From Aurantimonas coralicida DSM 14790 (lineage in GTDB: Bacteria; Pseudomonadota; Alphaproteobacteria; Rhizobiales; Rhizobiaceae): a stretch of 64,000 nucleotides of DNA. The DNA is taken from contig NZ_ATXK01000002.1 of assembly GCF_000421645.1 (NCBI RefSeq), forward strand, positions 1 to 64,000, read 5' to 3'. The notes beneath the pieces are model-generated. The model searched no databases. It was not told the DNA's origin and saw only the letters and a program-made list of their open reading frames with translations. The translations under genes and the position numbers were made by a program. This document shows positions 1 to 7,887 of this stretch, piece after piece. Each line of letters begins with the position of its first letter. Within the stretch, counting starts at the first letter, position 1.

Positions 1-249
1 CATGGTGATGTCGGGTCTGGCCTTCACCTTCTCGACGATGGCGAGCCGATGCGGCCCGAGCTTGCCAGATCCAGCAGGACGACCCTGTTTGGCCGGCTCC
101 ACGGAACCCGTGCGGGCGTAACGGGCCTGAACTCTCACCGCGGTCGATGGCGCAACCTGAAGCCGCGCCGCCGCCGCACGCCGCGTCTCGCCAGCCGCAA
201 CACCACGAACTATCCGAAGCCGCAAGTCCGATGAAACCGATCTTCCCAT
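1..249 (-). CDS. IS630-family transposase, N-terminal part (runs off window)
   Basis: The minus strand is open from an ATG at 249 to the window edge, 83 codons with no stop. The product begins MGRSVSSDLRLRIV and continues with a helix-turn-helix region (GETRRAAAARLQVAPSTAVR), then EPAKQGRPAGSGKLGPHR. This is the usual N-terminus of IS630/Tc1-type transposases, which bind their terminal repeats with such an HTH. The DDE catalytic domain would lie outside the window, so whether the element is complete cannot be judged. The right end of the element should lie between 250 and about 340, probably at a TA dinucleotide, but I could not identify an inverted repeat without the other end. Confidence 0.8.
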   Translation of the reverse strand, partial: MGRSVSSDLRLRIVRGVAAGETRRAAAARLQVAPSTAVRVQARYARTGSVEPAKQGRPAGSGKLGPHRLAIVEKVKARPDITM

Positions 250-529
250 GGTGCGTATCCTCCCGCACGCAAGGAATCAGAATACGCGGCCAAGCGGAAC
301 CATCCGATTCACACTTATTACCGGACGCTCTAGACCGCCGCAACATGGGAACGCCACCGTCGCCTTCCACCCCCGGCGCGGCGCCGCGACACGGAGGCGT
401 GTCTTCTGCCACCCCGGGAAGGTGTGGTCGCGAAAGCACAACCAGCGTTAAGCGATCATGAAGGCGGGACTGTTATTTGACAGGGCCGTGCCGGGACGAC
501 TTAGCTTTCGGCCATCCGATCCAGACGAG
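250..529. other. intergenic: presumed IS630 right end and promoter region
   Basis: About 280 bases between the transposase start and the carboxypeptidase. Short open frames here look like chance in GC-rich DNA. No RNA gene is recognisable. The end of the insertion element probably lies in the left third. The junction with the host sequence is not visible. Confidence 0.4.
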
Positions 530-1477
530 ATGATCTTGACCCAGCGCCTGTCGTTCCGGCTTCGCCCGCTCGCATCCCTCAAGGCCGCGCTTGCCGCGCT
601 CCTGGCGCTGACGCTCGTCGCCTGCCAGTCGACCGAGCTGACGACCGCCGGGCTCTTGCCCTATGCCCGGGTCGGCGCGGCCACGGCGTCGCCTGGCGTT
701 GCGGAAGTGCGCGGGGAATCGACGCTGGTGCTCGACTTTGCCAGCGGGCGCACGCTCTACGAGGATGCGGCCGACGGCCTGCGTTATCCCGCCTCGCTCA
801 CCAAGATGATGACGCTGTATCTCCTGTTCGAGACGATCGAGGCCGGCCGGCTGTCGATGAGCAGCGAGTTGCGGGTCAGCGAGAACGCCGCGTCGCAGCC
901 GCCCTCCAAGCTGGGCCTCAAGGCCGGCGAGACGATCCGGGTCGCCGACGCCGCCCAGGCGATCGCGGTGAAATCGGCCAATGACGTCGCCACGGTGATC
1001 GCGGAGAATCTCGGTGGCAGCGAGGCCAATTTCGCCAATGCCATGACCGCCAAGGCCCGCGCGCTCGGCATGAGCCGGACGCGCTTCGTCAATGCCTCCG
1101 GCCTGCCGGACGAGGGGCAGATCTCGACGGCCCGCGACATGGCGACCCTCGGCCGGGCCCTGCTGAACCGCTTTCCGGCCTATGCCTCGCTCTTCACCCG
1201 GACCGGCTTCGACTATAATGGCCGCCGCTACAACGCCACCAACAAGCTGCTCGGCAGCGTCGAGGGCGTCGATGGCCTGAAGACCGGCTATATCCGCGAT
1301 GCCGGTTTCCACCTGGCCGCCACCGCCACCCGCCGCGGCCGGCGGATCATCGTCGTCGTAATGGGCGGCCGCACCGGGCGTGAGCGCAATGCCAAGGTCG
1401 AGGCGCTGATCGACCAGTATCTCGGCCCTGCATCCGGCACCATGGCCGGGCTGCCGGGTCTCTCCCTGACCCGCTAG
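530..1477 (+). CDS. D-alanyl-D-alanine carboxypeptidase (peptidase S11, DacA-like), probable lipoprotein
   Basis: Penicillin-binding protein of the S11 family, which trims the terminal D-Ala of peptidoglycan stem peptides in the periplasm. The three active-site motifs are present in order: SLTK (about residues 89-92), SAN (149-151) and KTG (251-253). I chose the ATG at 530 because it places a short basic N-region and hydrophobic stretch before LVAC, a lipobox, giving a lipid-anchored enzyme. An in-frame ATG at 458 would add 24 residues in front and bury the signal. Neither start has a clear Shine-Dalgarno. At about 315 residues it lacks the C-terminal beta domain and amphipathic helix of E. 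coli PBP5, as do many short alphaproteobacterial S11 enzymes. Its TAG stop shares the CTAG palindrome with the convergent gene. Confidence 0.9.
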   Translation: MILTQRLSFRLRPLASLKAALAALLALTLVACQSTELTTAGLLPYARVGAATASPGVAEVRGESTLVLDFASGRTLYEDAADGLRYPASLTKMMTLYLLFETIEAGRLSMSSELRVSENAASQPPSKLGLKAGETIRVADAAQAIAVKSANDVATVIAENLGGSEANFANAMTAKARALGMSRTRFVNASGLPDEGQISTARDMATLGRALLNRFPAYASLFTRTGFDYNGRRYNATNKLLGSVEGVDGLKTGYIRDAGFHLAATATRRGRRIIVVVMGGRTGRERNAKVEALIDQYLGPASGTMAGLPGLSLTR

Positions 1478-2736
1478 CGGCGTCCGGCACTGTTGCGAAC
1501 GGCGTCGACGGGCTTTTGGCCGGCGGATGCGGCGAGGGCGTTGTAGCCGTCGACGAAGCGGCGGTCGTTCCAGTTCTTCCAGCGCCAGACCCAGCGTCCT
1601 TCCAGCGACAGGCCCCATTTGTCGGCGACCGCCCGGCCGTCGGCAGTGGAGAGCAGCGTCAGCCAGTGTTTCTGGGGCCGGTAGGGTTGCAGCGCTTCGC
1701 CGTCGATCGCGCGGCGCAAATTCTCTGCCAGTACCGGGCCTTGCCTGACTGCGAAGACGCCGGCCTTGGGCCGCGGATCGGGCAGCGCGGCGATGTCGCC
1801 GGCCGCGAAGATCTCGGGATGCGAGAGCGATCGCAAGCAGGCATCCACCCGCACGAAGCCCTGTTCGTCCAAGGCAAGGCCCGTCTCCCGAAGCCAGGGC
1901 GCGGCGGCGCTGTTGGTGGCCCAGAGCAGCATGTCTGCCCCGACCGTACGGCCGTCGGCCGCCCGCACCGTGCCGTTCTCGAAGTCCGTGACGTCGAAGC
2001 CGGTCCGCAGGTCGATCCCCCGGCGCGCGAGCGTGGCGGCGATGCGGCGCTGGGTGCGCCGGCTGCGTTCGGGAAGAATTGTGTCGGCGCGACCGAGCAA
2101 TCGGATCGCGACCTTCGCCGCGTTGCGTTCCCCGTTCTGCAGGCCGGCGCCCGACAGGCGCCGATGCAGCGCCAGGGCCAGTTCGACCCCGGCCGGTCCG
2201 GTGCCGATCACGGCGATGCGGACGGGGTCCGGGCTTGCGGCCAGCTCCGCCGACAGATTTTCCAGCCGTTCGACGAACCCGCCGATCGGCTTGACCGGAA
2301 TGCCCGGCATTCCGGTGGGCCGGCTGGGCGCGGAACCGATGTCGATCGACAGGAGATCGTAGGCGAGCGGCGGCCGGCCGGCGATGCTCAGCGTCCGGGC
2401 GGCGGTGTCGAGGCCCGTCGCGTCGCCGGTCACCAGCGTCGCGCCGGCAAAGCGGGCGAGCCCGCCGGCGTCGATATGCAGGTCGGCATGGGTGTATTGC
2501 CCGGACACGAAGCCCGGCAGCATGCCGGAATAGGGCGTGGCGACGTCTCGCGTCACCAGCATCAGGTCGACATCGGGATGCGGCCGCTCGCCGAAGGCCT
2601 TCAGGACCGCGACATGGGAATGGCCGGCGCCCAGAAGCACCAGATGCTTGCGTCGGCCGCTGTGGGTCTCGGGCAGGGGCTTGGCTCCGTTCGCAAGGGC
2701 GGCAGCGCCGCCCGGTCCTGATCTGTCGCCAAGCAT
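1474..2736 (-). CDS. FAD-dependent pyridine nucleotide-disulfide oxidoreductase, SelD-N-terminal type
   Basis: 420 residues. It has an FAD-binding dinucleotide motif (LLGAGHSHVAVLKAFG, about residue 34), a second GxGxxG-like motif for NAD(P)H (VIGTGPAGVELALA) and a C-terminal FAD motif (IFAAGDIA). The GAGHSHV start resembles the family found either free-standing or fused to the N-terminus of selenophosphate synthetase (TIGR03169 type), which is related to NDH-2 and sulfide:quinone reductases. No selD domain follows here and no selD gene is in the window. The redox cysteines of SQR are not evident. The substrate is unknown; a membrane-associated NADH or sulfur oxidoreductase is an inference. 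The first 25 residues are weakly conserved-looking, so the real start may be slightly downstream. Confidence 0.8.
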   Translation of the reverse strand: MLGDRSGPGGAAALANGAKPLPETHSGRRKHLVLLGAGHSHVAVLKAFGERPHPDVDLMLVTRDVATPYSGMLPGFVSGQYTHADLHIDAGGLARFAGATLVTGDATGLDTAARTLSIAGRPPLAYDLLSIDIGSAPSRPTGMPGIPVKPIGGFVERLENLSAELAASPDPVRIAVIGTGPAGVELALALHRRLSGAGLQNGERNAAKVAIRLLGRADTILPERSRRTQRRIAATLARRGIDLRTGFDVTDFENGTVRAADGRTVGADMLLWATNSAAAPWLRETGLALDEQGFVRVDACLRSLSHPEIFAAGDIAALPDPRPKAGVFAVRQGPVLAENLRRAIDGEALQPYRPQKHWLTLLSTADGRAVADKWGLSLEGRWVWRWKNWNDRRFVDGYNALAASAGQKPVDAVRNSAGRR

Positions 2737-2921
2737 CCCCTTGGCCGCAGGGCAATCCCGCGACGATCACGAACACGCCAGCGCGCGGCCAATCCTGTGG
2801 TCCGGCGGCGCGCGATCGGGCGGGGCGGTAGACTGCCGGGGGCTCGCACGACTATGTCAGCATGACCGATGATGATGTCACGCGCCGCCGTGCGGGAATC
2901 GACCAAAAGGGGAAGACGACG

Positions 2922-3860
2922 ATGGGTAACGAGGACAACACCGCCGCAGGCGCAACAGGCGGGTCGATGCGCGTCGCCGTGGTCGGCCTGGGATCGATGG
3001 GCATGGGCGCGGCGACCTCCTGCGTCGCGGCGGGCCTGACCACCTACGGCATCGACCCGCGCGACACCGCCTGCGAGGCCTTCGTCAAGGCTGGCGGAGC
3101 CGGTGCGGCCAGCGACGGGCGCGACTTCGCGGGCGACCTCGATGCCGTTATCCTGCTCACCGTCAACGCCGCCCAGTGCCGTGATGCGCTGTTCGGCGAG
3201 AAGGGCCTTGCCGCGCATCTGAAGGCGGGAACGCCGGTCATGGTCTCCGCCACGATCTCGGTCGCCGACGCCAAGGCCATCGCCGCCGAACTGGAGGCCG
3301 CCGGCCTGACCATGCTCGACGCGCCGGTCTCGGGCGGCGCCGCCAAGGCGGCGTCGGGCGAAATGACGGTCATGGCCGCCGGTCCGGCTGCCGTCTTCGA
3401 CCAGCTCCAGCCGGTGCTCGATGCGGTGGCCGGCAAGGTTTACCGGATCTCCGAGAAGATCGGCGACGGCGCCACGGTGAAGATCATCCACCAGCTTCTG
3501 GCCGGCGTGCACATCGCCGCCGGCGCCGAGGCGATGGCCCTGGCCGCCAAGGCGAACATCCCGCTCGAGACGATGTACGACGTCGTCACCAACGCCGCCG
3601 GCAATTCCTGGATGTTCGAGAACCGGATGCGCCACGTGGTCGATGGCGACTACACGCCGACCTCGATGGTCGACATCTTCGTCAAGGATCTCGGCCTCGT
3701 CACCGAGACCGGCCTGGCGATGAAGTTCCCGCTGCCGCTGGCCACCACCGCCTATTCGATGTTCGCCACGGCTAGCAACGCCGGTTACGGCCAGTGGGAC
3801 GACAGCGCGGTCATCAAGGTGTTCCCGGGCATCGACCTGCCGGATTCCGGCAAGCACTGA
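2922..3860 (+). CDS. ltnD: L-threonate dehydrogenase-like NAD-dependent 3-hydroxyacid dehydrogenase
   Basis: Beta-hydroxyacid dehydrogenase of the 6-phosphogluconate/3-hydroxyisobutyrate superfamily. The N-terminal Rossmann motif is VVGLGSMGMG. The substrate motif DAPVSGGAAKAASGEM and the catalytic-lysine region GATVKIIHQLLAGVH follow. The stretch around AAGNSWMFENRM and the VDIFVKDLGLV helix are typical of LtnD/DenD L-threonate dehydrogenases, which make 2-oxo-tetronate. The usual partners (OtnK kinase, OtnC aldolase, OtnI isomerase) are not adjacent, so the exact substrate is inferred. I start at 2922 because AGGGGAAG lies about 7 bases upstream. An in-frame ATG at 2862 would add 20 unlikely residues. 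Confidence 0.8.
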   Translation: MGNEDNTAAGATGGSMRVAVVGLGSMGMGAATSCVAAGLTTYGIDPRDTACEAFVKAGGAGAASDGRDFAGDLDAVILLTVNAAQCRDALFGEKGLAAHLKAGTPVMVSATISVADAKAIAAELEAAGLTMLDAPVSGGAAKAASGEMTVMAAGPAAVFDQLQPVLDAVAGKVYRISEKIGDGATVKIIHQLLAGVHIAAGAEAMALAAKANIPLETMYDVVTNAAGNSWMFENRMRHVVDGDYTPTSMVDIFVKDLGLVTETGLAMKFPLPLATTAYSMFATASNAGYGQWDDSAVIKVFPGIDLPDSGKH

Positions 3861-3870
3861 CCGACGGGCA

Positions 3871-3893
3871 GGGCGGCACTCGGCGTGCCGCCC
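3871..3893. terminator. bidirectional hairpin between convergent genes
   Basis: A 9-bp perfect stem (GGGCGGCAC / GTGCCGCCC) with a 5-base loop lies between the dehydrogenase stop (3860) and the histidine kinase stop (3910). No long T-run follows on either strand, so it may be a weak or Rho-assisted terminator. Confidence 0.55.
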
Positions 3894-3909
3894 GTTCCCT
3901 GGCGCGGGG

Positions 3910-5028
3910 TCAGATCGGGAAGGTCAGGGAGATGGCGAGCCCGTCGCTGCCATCTACGTCGATCGTGCCGTTGAGCTTGCGCACGCAGCCCTCGACGATC
4001 CGCCAGCCGAGCGACTTGGAATTGCGCAGCACCGTCTCGGCATCGGCCAGACCCTCGCCGTCGTCGGCGATGCGCAGATGCAGCGTGCCGTCCGACTGAT
4101 GCGCCTCGATGGTGACGCGCCCCTTGGTCTGGCCCGCCTGCATGGCGTGCTTGGTGACGTTGGTGACAAGCTCGTTGACGATGAGGGCGAGCTCGGTGGC
4201 CGTGTCGAAGGCGACCGGCACGGCATCGACCTTGCAGGTGATGGTGAGCTGGTGATCGCCCATCGCCGACGCCAGCCGGTCGGTCAGGCTTTCCAGATGC
4301 TGCTGCAGATCGACCTGGGTGACGTCTTCGGCCCGGTGCAGGAAATTGTGGGCGTTGGCGAAGGCCTGGATGCGGTTGGTCAGCACCGACAGCGCGTCCT
4401 GCGTCTCCTCGGTGGTGGCCTGTCGCGCCTGCATGATCGCCAGTGACTGGATGATGGCGAGGTTGTTCTTGGTGCGGTGATGCAGTTCGCGCAGCAGGAA
4501 CTGCTGCTCGGCGAGCGAATCGCGCAGCGCACGGTTCTGCTCGGCCAGTTCCTCCATCGGCGAACCGTGGCTCGCCTCCACCAGCGCCGAGGCGGTGGCC
4601 ACCGCCAGTTCCTCGGGCCGCTTGGTCGTTGCCAGCTGCAGGCCCAGCGTGATGACGGTGCCGCCCGACCCTGTCTTTAGGTCGAAATCGTCGACGAGCT
4701 TCTGCGAGCCGCTGAGGCCGAGGCCGAGGCCCGTATGGGACTGGTGGCGGCCGCGCAGCATGGTCTCGACCGCGGCGATGCCGCCGCCCTTGTCCTGCAC
4801 CCGCGCCATCAGCCGCGTGATCTTGGCGCTGCGGTCGAAGGCGAATTCCGTCACGCCGCCCTTGGCATATTGCAGGGCGTTGCGGGAAATCTCGGACACG
4901 GCCGTGGCGAAGCGGATCTGGTCGCGGGCCGGCGCCCCGGCGACCTTGGCGATCAGCCGGGCGGTGCGGCGGGTATGCGAGACATCCGCATCCTGCTCGA
5001 GATTGATCGAGGTGACGACGGCTTTCAT
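3910..5028 (-). CDS. RsbT-like ATPase domain fused to HisKA_2-type sensor histidine kinase (stressosome output)
   Basis: 372 residues with two GHKL ATPase domains. Residues 1-130 form an RsbT-like anti-sigma/switch ATPase (N-box EISRNALQYA, later GLGLGLSGSQKLVDDF). It closely resembles the free-standing RsbT of the same operon. After a short linker comes a HisKA_2 dimerisation/phosphoacceptor helix (LLRELHHRTKNNLAII, His183/184) and a second HATPase (NELVTNVTKHA, DDGEGL). It is the last gene of the operon; its ATG overlaps the previous stop by 4 bases. HisKA_2/HWE kinases commonly phosphorylate PhyR-type regulators of the general stress response, so this gene may carry stressosome signals into a phosphorelay. 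That link is inference. No response regulator gene is nearby. Confidence 0.85.
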   Translation of the reverse strand: MKAVVTSINLEQDADVSHTRRTARLIAKVAGAPARDQIRFATAVSEISRNALQYAKGGVTEFAFDRSAKITRLMARVQDKGGGIAAVETMLRGRHQSHTGLGLGLSGSQKLVDDFDLKTGSGGTVITLGLQLATTKRPEELAVATASALVEASHGSPMEELAEQNRALRDSLAEQQFLLRELHHRTKNNLAIIQSLAIMQARQATTEETQDALSVLTNRIQAFANAHNFLHRAEDVTQVDLQQHLESLTDRLASAMGDHQLTITCKVDAVPVAFDTATELALIVNELVTNVTKHAMQAGQTKGRVTIEAHQSDGTLHLRIADDGEGLADAETVLRNSKSLGWRIVEGCVRKLNGTIDVDGSDGLAISLTFPI

Positions 5029-6026
5029 TGGCGGGCCCGCGCGATGACGACACCGCTGTCGTCGCTCCCGCGCCGGCGCCGCTTGTAGAGCGTTGCCGCG
5101 ATGGTCAGGACGTCGCGGAAGAACAGGGCGGACGGTTCGGGGAAGCGCTCGCCGCCCTTCAGGCCGTCGGTGGTGAGGAGCAGCATGGCGCCCTTTCCCC
5201 ATGCATGTTCGGTGACCCGGGGCCGGCGGGTCGAGGCGCCGACGATCCCGGGCGAGGAGGGGATACCGTGGCGGCTGCCATCGGCCGAGATGATCTCGCC
5301 CTTGACGTTGCCGAGGCCGAGGGCCCGCAGCCTGTCGCCGCCATGGGGCAGTTCGACGATCAGCGACGCCGCCCCGCGGCTGCCGGCCATGGCGTCGGCG
5401 ACGAAGATCTCGGTGTCTTCCAGCGACTTGCCCTTGGCGGCGAGGAACGCGGCCAGGCCGGTCTCGGCGTCCTTGGCGGCGGTCGGCCCATGGCCGAGCA
5501 CGTCCATCAGCATGATCATCGTGGCGCCGCCATCCTTGCGGATGCCGTAGATGTCGCCGCCGGCATCGAAGCCGGGCTTGGGCACGATCAGCCCGGCAGT
5601 TTCCATCGGCCCCCTGGCCGGGCGGCCGGTCTTGCCGATGCTGACCGTCAGGGTGGTGCCGCGGCTGTCGCTGTAGATGTCGAGGCCGTCCGACATGCGG
5701 GCGATGGCGCCCAGCCCGCTGCCGAGGCTGCGCTCGCCTTCCTCGGCCGTGGTGAAGCCGTCGGCCATGGCCGCCTCGACATTCGGCAGGCCCGGGCCGT
5801 CGTCGAGGGCGATGACATCCATGCCGGCCGTGGTCTTGCCCTGGTGCGGGCACAGGAGGATCTCGCCGCCGGTGGCATGGCGCAGGAGATTGGTGCCCGC
5901 TTCGGTGACCACCAGCGCCAGCCGGTCGCGATCGTCCTCGGCCAGGCCGATCGTCTCGGCTTCCTGCAGGGCTCGTCTGCGCGCGGCGCCGATCTGACTG
6001 GTTTCCAGGATCGGCAGTGAGATCAT
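5025..6026 (-). CDS. RsbT-like ATPase fused to PP2C/SpoIIE-type phosphatase (RsbX-like)
   Basis: 333 residues. The N-terminal half (about 1-135) is an RsbT-like HATPase (N-box TEAGTNLLRHA, DDGPGLPN, GSGLGAIARM). The C-terminal half is a PP2C-type serine/threonine phosphatase (GGDIYGI, DVLGHGPTA, TTDGLKGG, DDSGVVIA), with the metal-binding aspartates in place. In classical stressosomes RsbX is the phosphatase that resets RsbR and RsbS. Here an RsbX-like domain is joined to an RsbT-like domain. The start at 6026 gives a 4-base ATGA overlap with rsbT. An in-frame GTG two codons earlier is possible. Role as feedback phosphatase is inferred from family and operon. Confidence 0.85.
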   Translation of the reverse strand: MISLPILETSQIGAARRRALQEAETIGLAEDDRDRLALVVTEAGTNLLRHATGGEILLCPHQGKTTAGMDVIALDDGPGLPNVEAAMADGFTTAEEGERSLGSGLGAIARMSDGLDIYSDSRGTTLTVSIGKTGRPARGPMETAGLIVPKPGFDAGGDIYGIRKDGGATMIMLMDVLGHGPTAAKDAETGLAAFLAAKGKSLEDTEIFVADAMAGSRGAASLIVELPHGGDRLRALGLGNVKGEIISADGSRHGIPSSPGIVGASTRRPRVTEHAWGKGAMLLLTTDGLKGGERFPEPSALFFRDVLTIAATLYKRRRRGSDDSGVVIARARQ

Positions 6027-6427
6027 CGACACGCGCACTCCAATATGACGGTCGTGCCCGTATCGGGCGACGACGTGATCTTGAACCGGTCGACCAGGCG
6101 CCGCGCTCCGCTGAGGCCCAGGCCGAGGCCCTTGCCGGTGCTGAAGCCGTCTTTCAAAGCTTGATTGACGTCGGCGATGCCGGGCCCCCTGTCCGTGCAC
6201 TCCGCAACGACGCGGCGCTGCGAGCCGTTCCCCACGATCTCGAAAGAGATTCTGCCGCCATGGCCGTAGACGATCGCATTGCGCGCGATCTCCGACACCG
6301 CGGTCACGAATTTCGTCCTCTTGATCGCGCTCGCGCCGATCGACGTCATCGCCTGCATCGCGGCCTGGCGCGCGTAGGCGACGTCGCTCGGGCGCGACAG
6401 CGTGACGGTCAGATCGCTCTCAGCCAA
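6023..6427 (-). CDS. rsbT: RsbT, stressosome switch serine/threonine kinase
   Basis: 134 residues, a single GHKL ATPase of the RsbW/RsbT family. The N-box is TAVSEIARNAIVYG, the G1 box CTDRGPGI and the G2 region GKGLGLGLSGARRLVD. In Bacillus, RsbT phosphorylates RsbR and RsbS, leaves the stressosome and activates a partner. It appears to start at a TTG (6427), placed 10 bases after the rsbS stop. It overlaps the next gene by 4 bases. Confidence 0.9.
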   Translation of the reverse strand: MAESDLTVTLSRPSDVAYARQAAMQAMTSIGASAIKRTKFVTAVSEIARNAIVYGHGGRISFEIVGNGSQRRVVAECTDRGPGIADVNQALKDGFSTGKGLGLGLSGARRLVDRFKITSSPDTGTTVILECACR

Positions 6428-6437
6428 GAAACGGCGC

Positions 6438-6806
6438 CTAGTTCCGCTCGCCCAGGATCAGGTTGATCGCCCGATCGGCGTTCAGCGCCGTCTCGACGCC
6501 CTCGAGCGTCATGCCGAGCTCGACCAGCGTCATGGCGACCGCCGGGCGCATGCCGACGACGACGGTGCGGGCGTTCATCATCCGCGCCATCTGCGCCATG
6601 GCGCCCAGCATCCGGCCGGCAAAGGTGTCGACGATCTCCAGGCTGCCGATGTCGATGATCACGCCGACGGCGTTCTTGCGGGACACCTCCTCGACCAGCT
6701 GGTCCTGCAGGGCCAGGATGTCGTGATCGTCCAGGTCATCGCGGATCGCCACGATGACGCAGCCGGTGATCGTGACGATCGGGGTGGTTCCAACCGAGGC
6801 TTCCAC
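6438..6806 (-). CDS. rsbS: RsbS, stressosome STAS-domain antagonist
   Basis: 122 residues, a single STAS domain. The phosphorylation loop reads SLEIVDTFAGRML, with threonine at what I take to be the position of the regulatory serine of Bacillus RsbS. The second conserved segment is VVGMRPAVAMTLVELGM. It should form the stressosome core with RsbR and hold RsbT. The start is GTG at 6806, 3 bases after the rsbR stop, with AAGGAG about 10 bases upstream. Confidence 0.9.
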   Translation of the reverse strand: MEASVGTTPIVTITGCVIVAIRDDLDDHDILALQDQLVEEVSRKNAVGVIIDIGSLEIVDTFAGRMLGAMAQMARMMNARTVVVGMRPAVAMTLVELGMTLEGVETALNADRAINLILGERN

Positions 6807-6809
6807 CCG

Positions 6810-7673
6810 TCACTGCTCCTTGGGGGAGACGCCGATCCGCTCGAAGGCGTAGGCGAGTCCGCTCTGCAGATCGACCCGGGTGGTGATGTTCGGCAGTTCG
6901 ACGCCGAGATTGACGACCGTCTGGGCGATCTTCGGGCGGATGCCGCAGATCACGCAATGGGCGCCCATCAGGCGGACGGCCGCGGCGGTCTTCAGCAGAT
7001 GCTGGGCGACCAGCGTGTCGACGGTGGACACGCCCGTGATGTCGATGATCGCGACCTCGGCTTCCCACTGGACGATGGCGTCGAGGAGGTTTTCCATCAC
7101 CGTCTGGGCGCGGAAGGAATCCAGCGTACCGATCAGTGGCACCGTGACGATGCGGTCCCAGATCTTGACCACCGGCGCCGAAACCTCGGTCATTTCCTCC
7201 CGCTGGCGCTCGATGACGGCTTCGCGCTTCGACACCAGCGACTCGATCGCCTGCAGCACGATCTGGTCGACCATGCGGGTGGTGTTCCACAGCTCCGCGC
7301 TCATCTGCTTCGGCTTCTCGGCCAGATCGGCGGCCAGATGGTCGAACAGCGGCTGCTTCAGGGAGGCAATGAACCAGCCCATCTCCGAGGGCGTCACGCC
7401 GCGCTGGGTGCGGCTCTCGGTGATCTCCTCGATCGCGTCGCGCACCGGGTCCCAGCCCGGATTGGCGAAGTCGAAGCTGGCGTCGGTGGCCGCCGTCTGG
7501 CTGGACCGGGCCAGCGCGGTCAGGAGGTCCCGGCTCTGACGCTCGGTCTCTTTCGCCGAGACCAGATCGGTCCGCTTGACGCCTTCCTTGGCCTGGGCCT
7601 TCATCCAGGCCGAGAGGATCTTCTCGAATTCGTCCTGCAGAAGAGACGCCGTCGTCGTCGTTTCGCTCGCCAT
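6810..7673 (-). CDS. rsbR: RsbR, stressosome co-antagonist/sensor
   Basis: 287 residues. The N-terminal helical domain (about 1-150; LLQDEFEKILSAWMKAQ at the start) resembles the RsbRD_N type of sensor domain rather than the globin-like fold of Bacillus RsbRA. Residues 165-280 form a STAS domain. It keeps a threonine in each regulatory segment: STVDTLVAQHLL (equivalent to T171 of RsbRA) and GIRPKIAQTVVNLGV (equivalent to T205). It is the first gene of the operon, with a 214-base upstream gap that should hold the promoter. The signal sensed cannot be told from sequence. Confidence 0.9.
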   Translation of the reverse strand: MASETTTTASLLQDEFEKILSAWMKAQAKEGVKRTDLVSAKETERQSRDLLTALARSSQTAATDASFDFANPGWDPVRDAIEEITESRTQRGVTPSEMGWFIASLKQPLFDHLAADLAEKPKQMSAELWNTTRMVDQIVLQAIESLVSKREAVIERQREEMTEVSAPVVKIWDRIVTVPLIGTLDSFRAQTVMENLLDAIVQWEAEVAIIDITGVSTVDTLVAQHLLKTAAAVRLMGAHCVICGIRPKIAQTVVNLGVELPNITTRVDLQSGLAYAFERIGVSPKEQ

Positions 7674-7887
7674 TTCGTGCCTTGCCTGTCCTGATATGTC
7701 CCTGACCGTCTATGGCCCGTCGCGACGCCGCATGCAACGCGGCAGCCGGAAATGCAGCCGCAACAACCCTTTGGGCCGTCGGCGGACAGGTGGCAGGCAG
7801 GAGTTTTCGAGCTGTCGGGCAGGGATGCGACGGCGGTGCGCGGCGGGCGGGACCTGTCGGCCCCGCCCGCAATACACCCGATCGGCG
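7674..7887. other. intergenic: upstream region of the stressosome operon
   Basis: 214 bases between rsbR and the 3' end of the SDR gene. I found no convincing -35/-10 pair, no EcfG-type GGAAC motif on the rsbR strand and no strong hairpin. Confidence 0.4.

Noticed and set aside
473-2776. 767-codon minus-strand frame across dacA and the FAD oxidoreductase
   Set aside because: It crosses two well-supported genes out of frame and has no domain.
7674-7887. EcfG-type promoter for the stressosome operon
   Set aside because: No GGAAC-N16/17-CGTT match on the rsbR strand in this gap.
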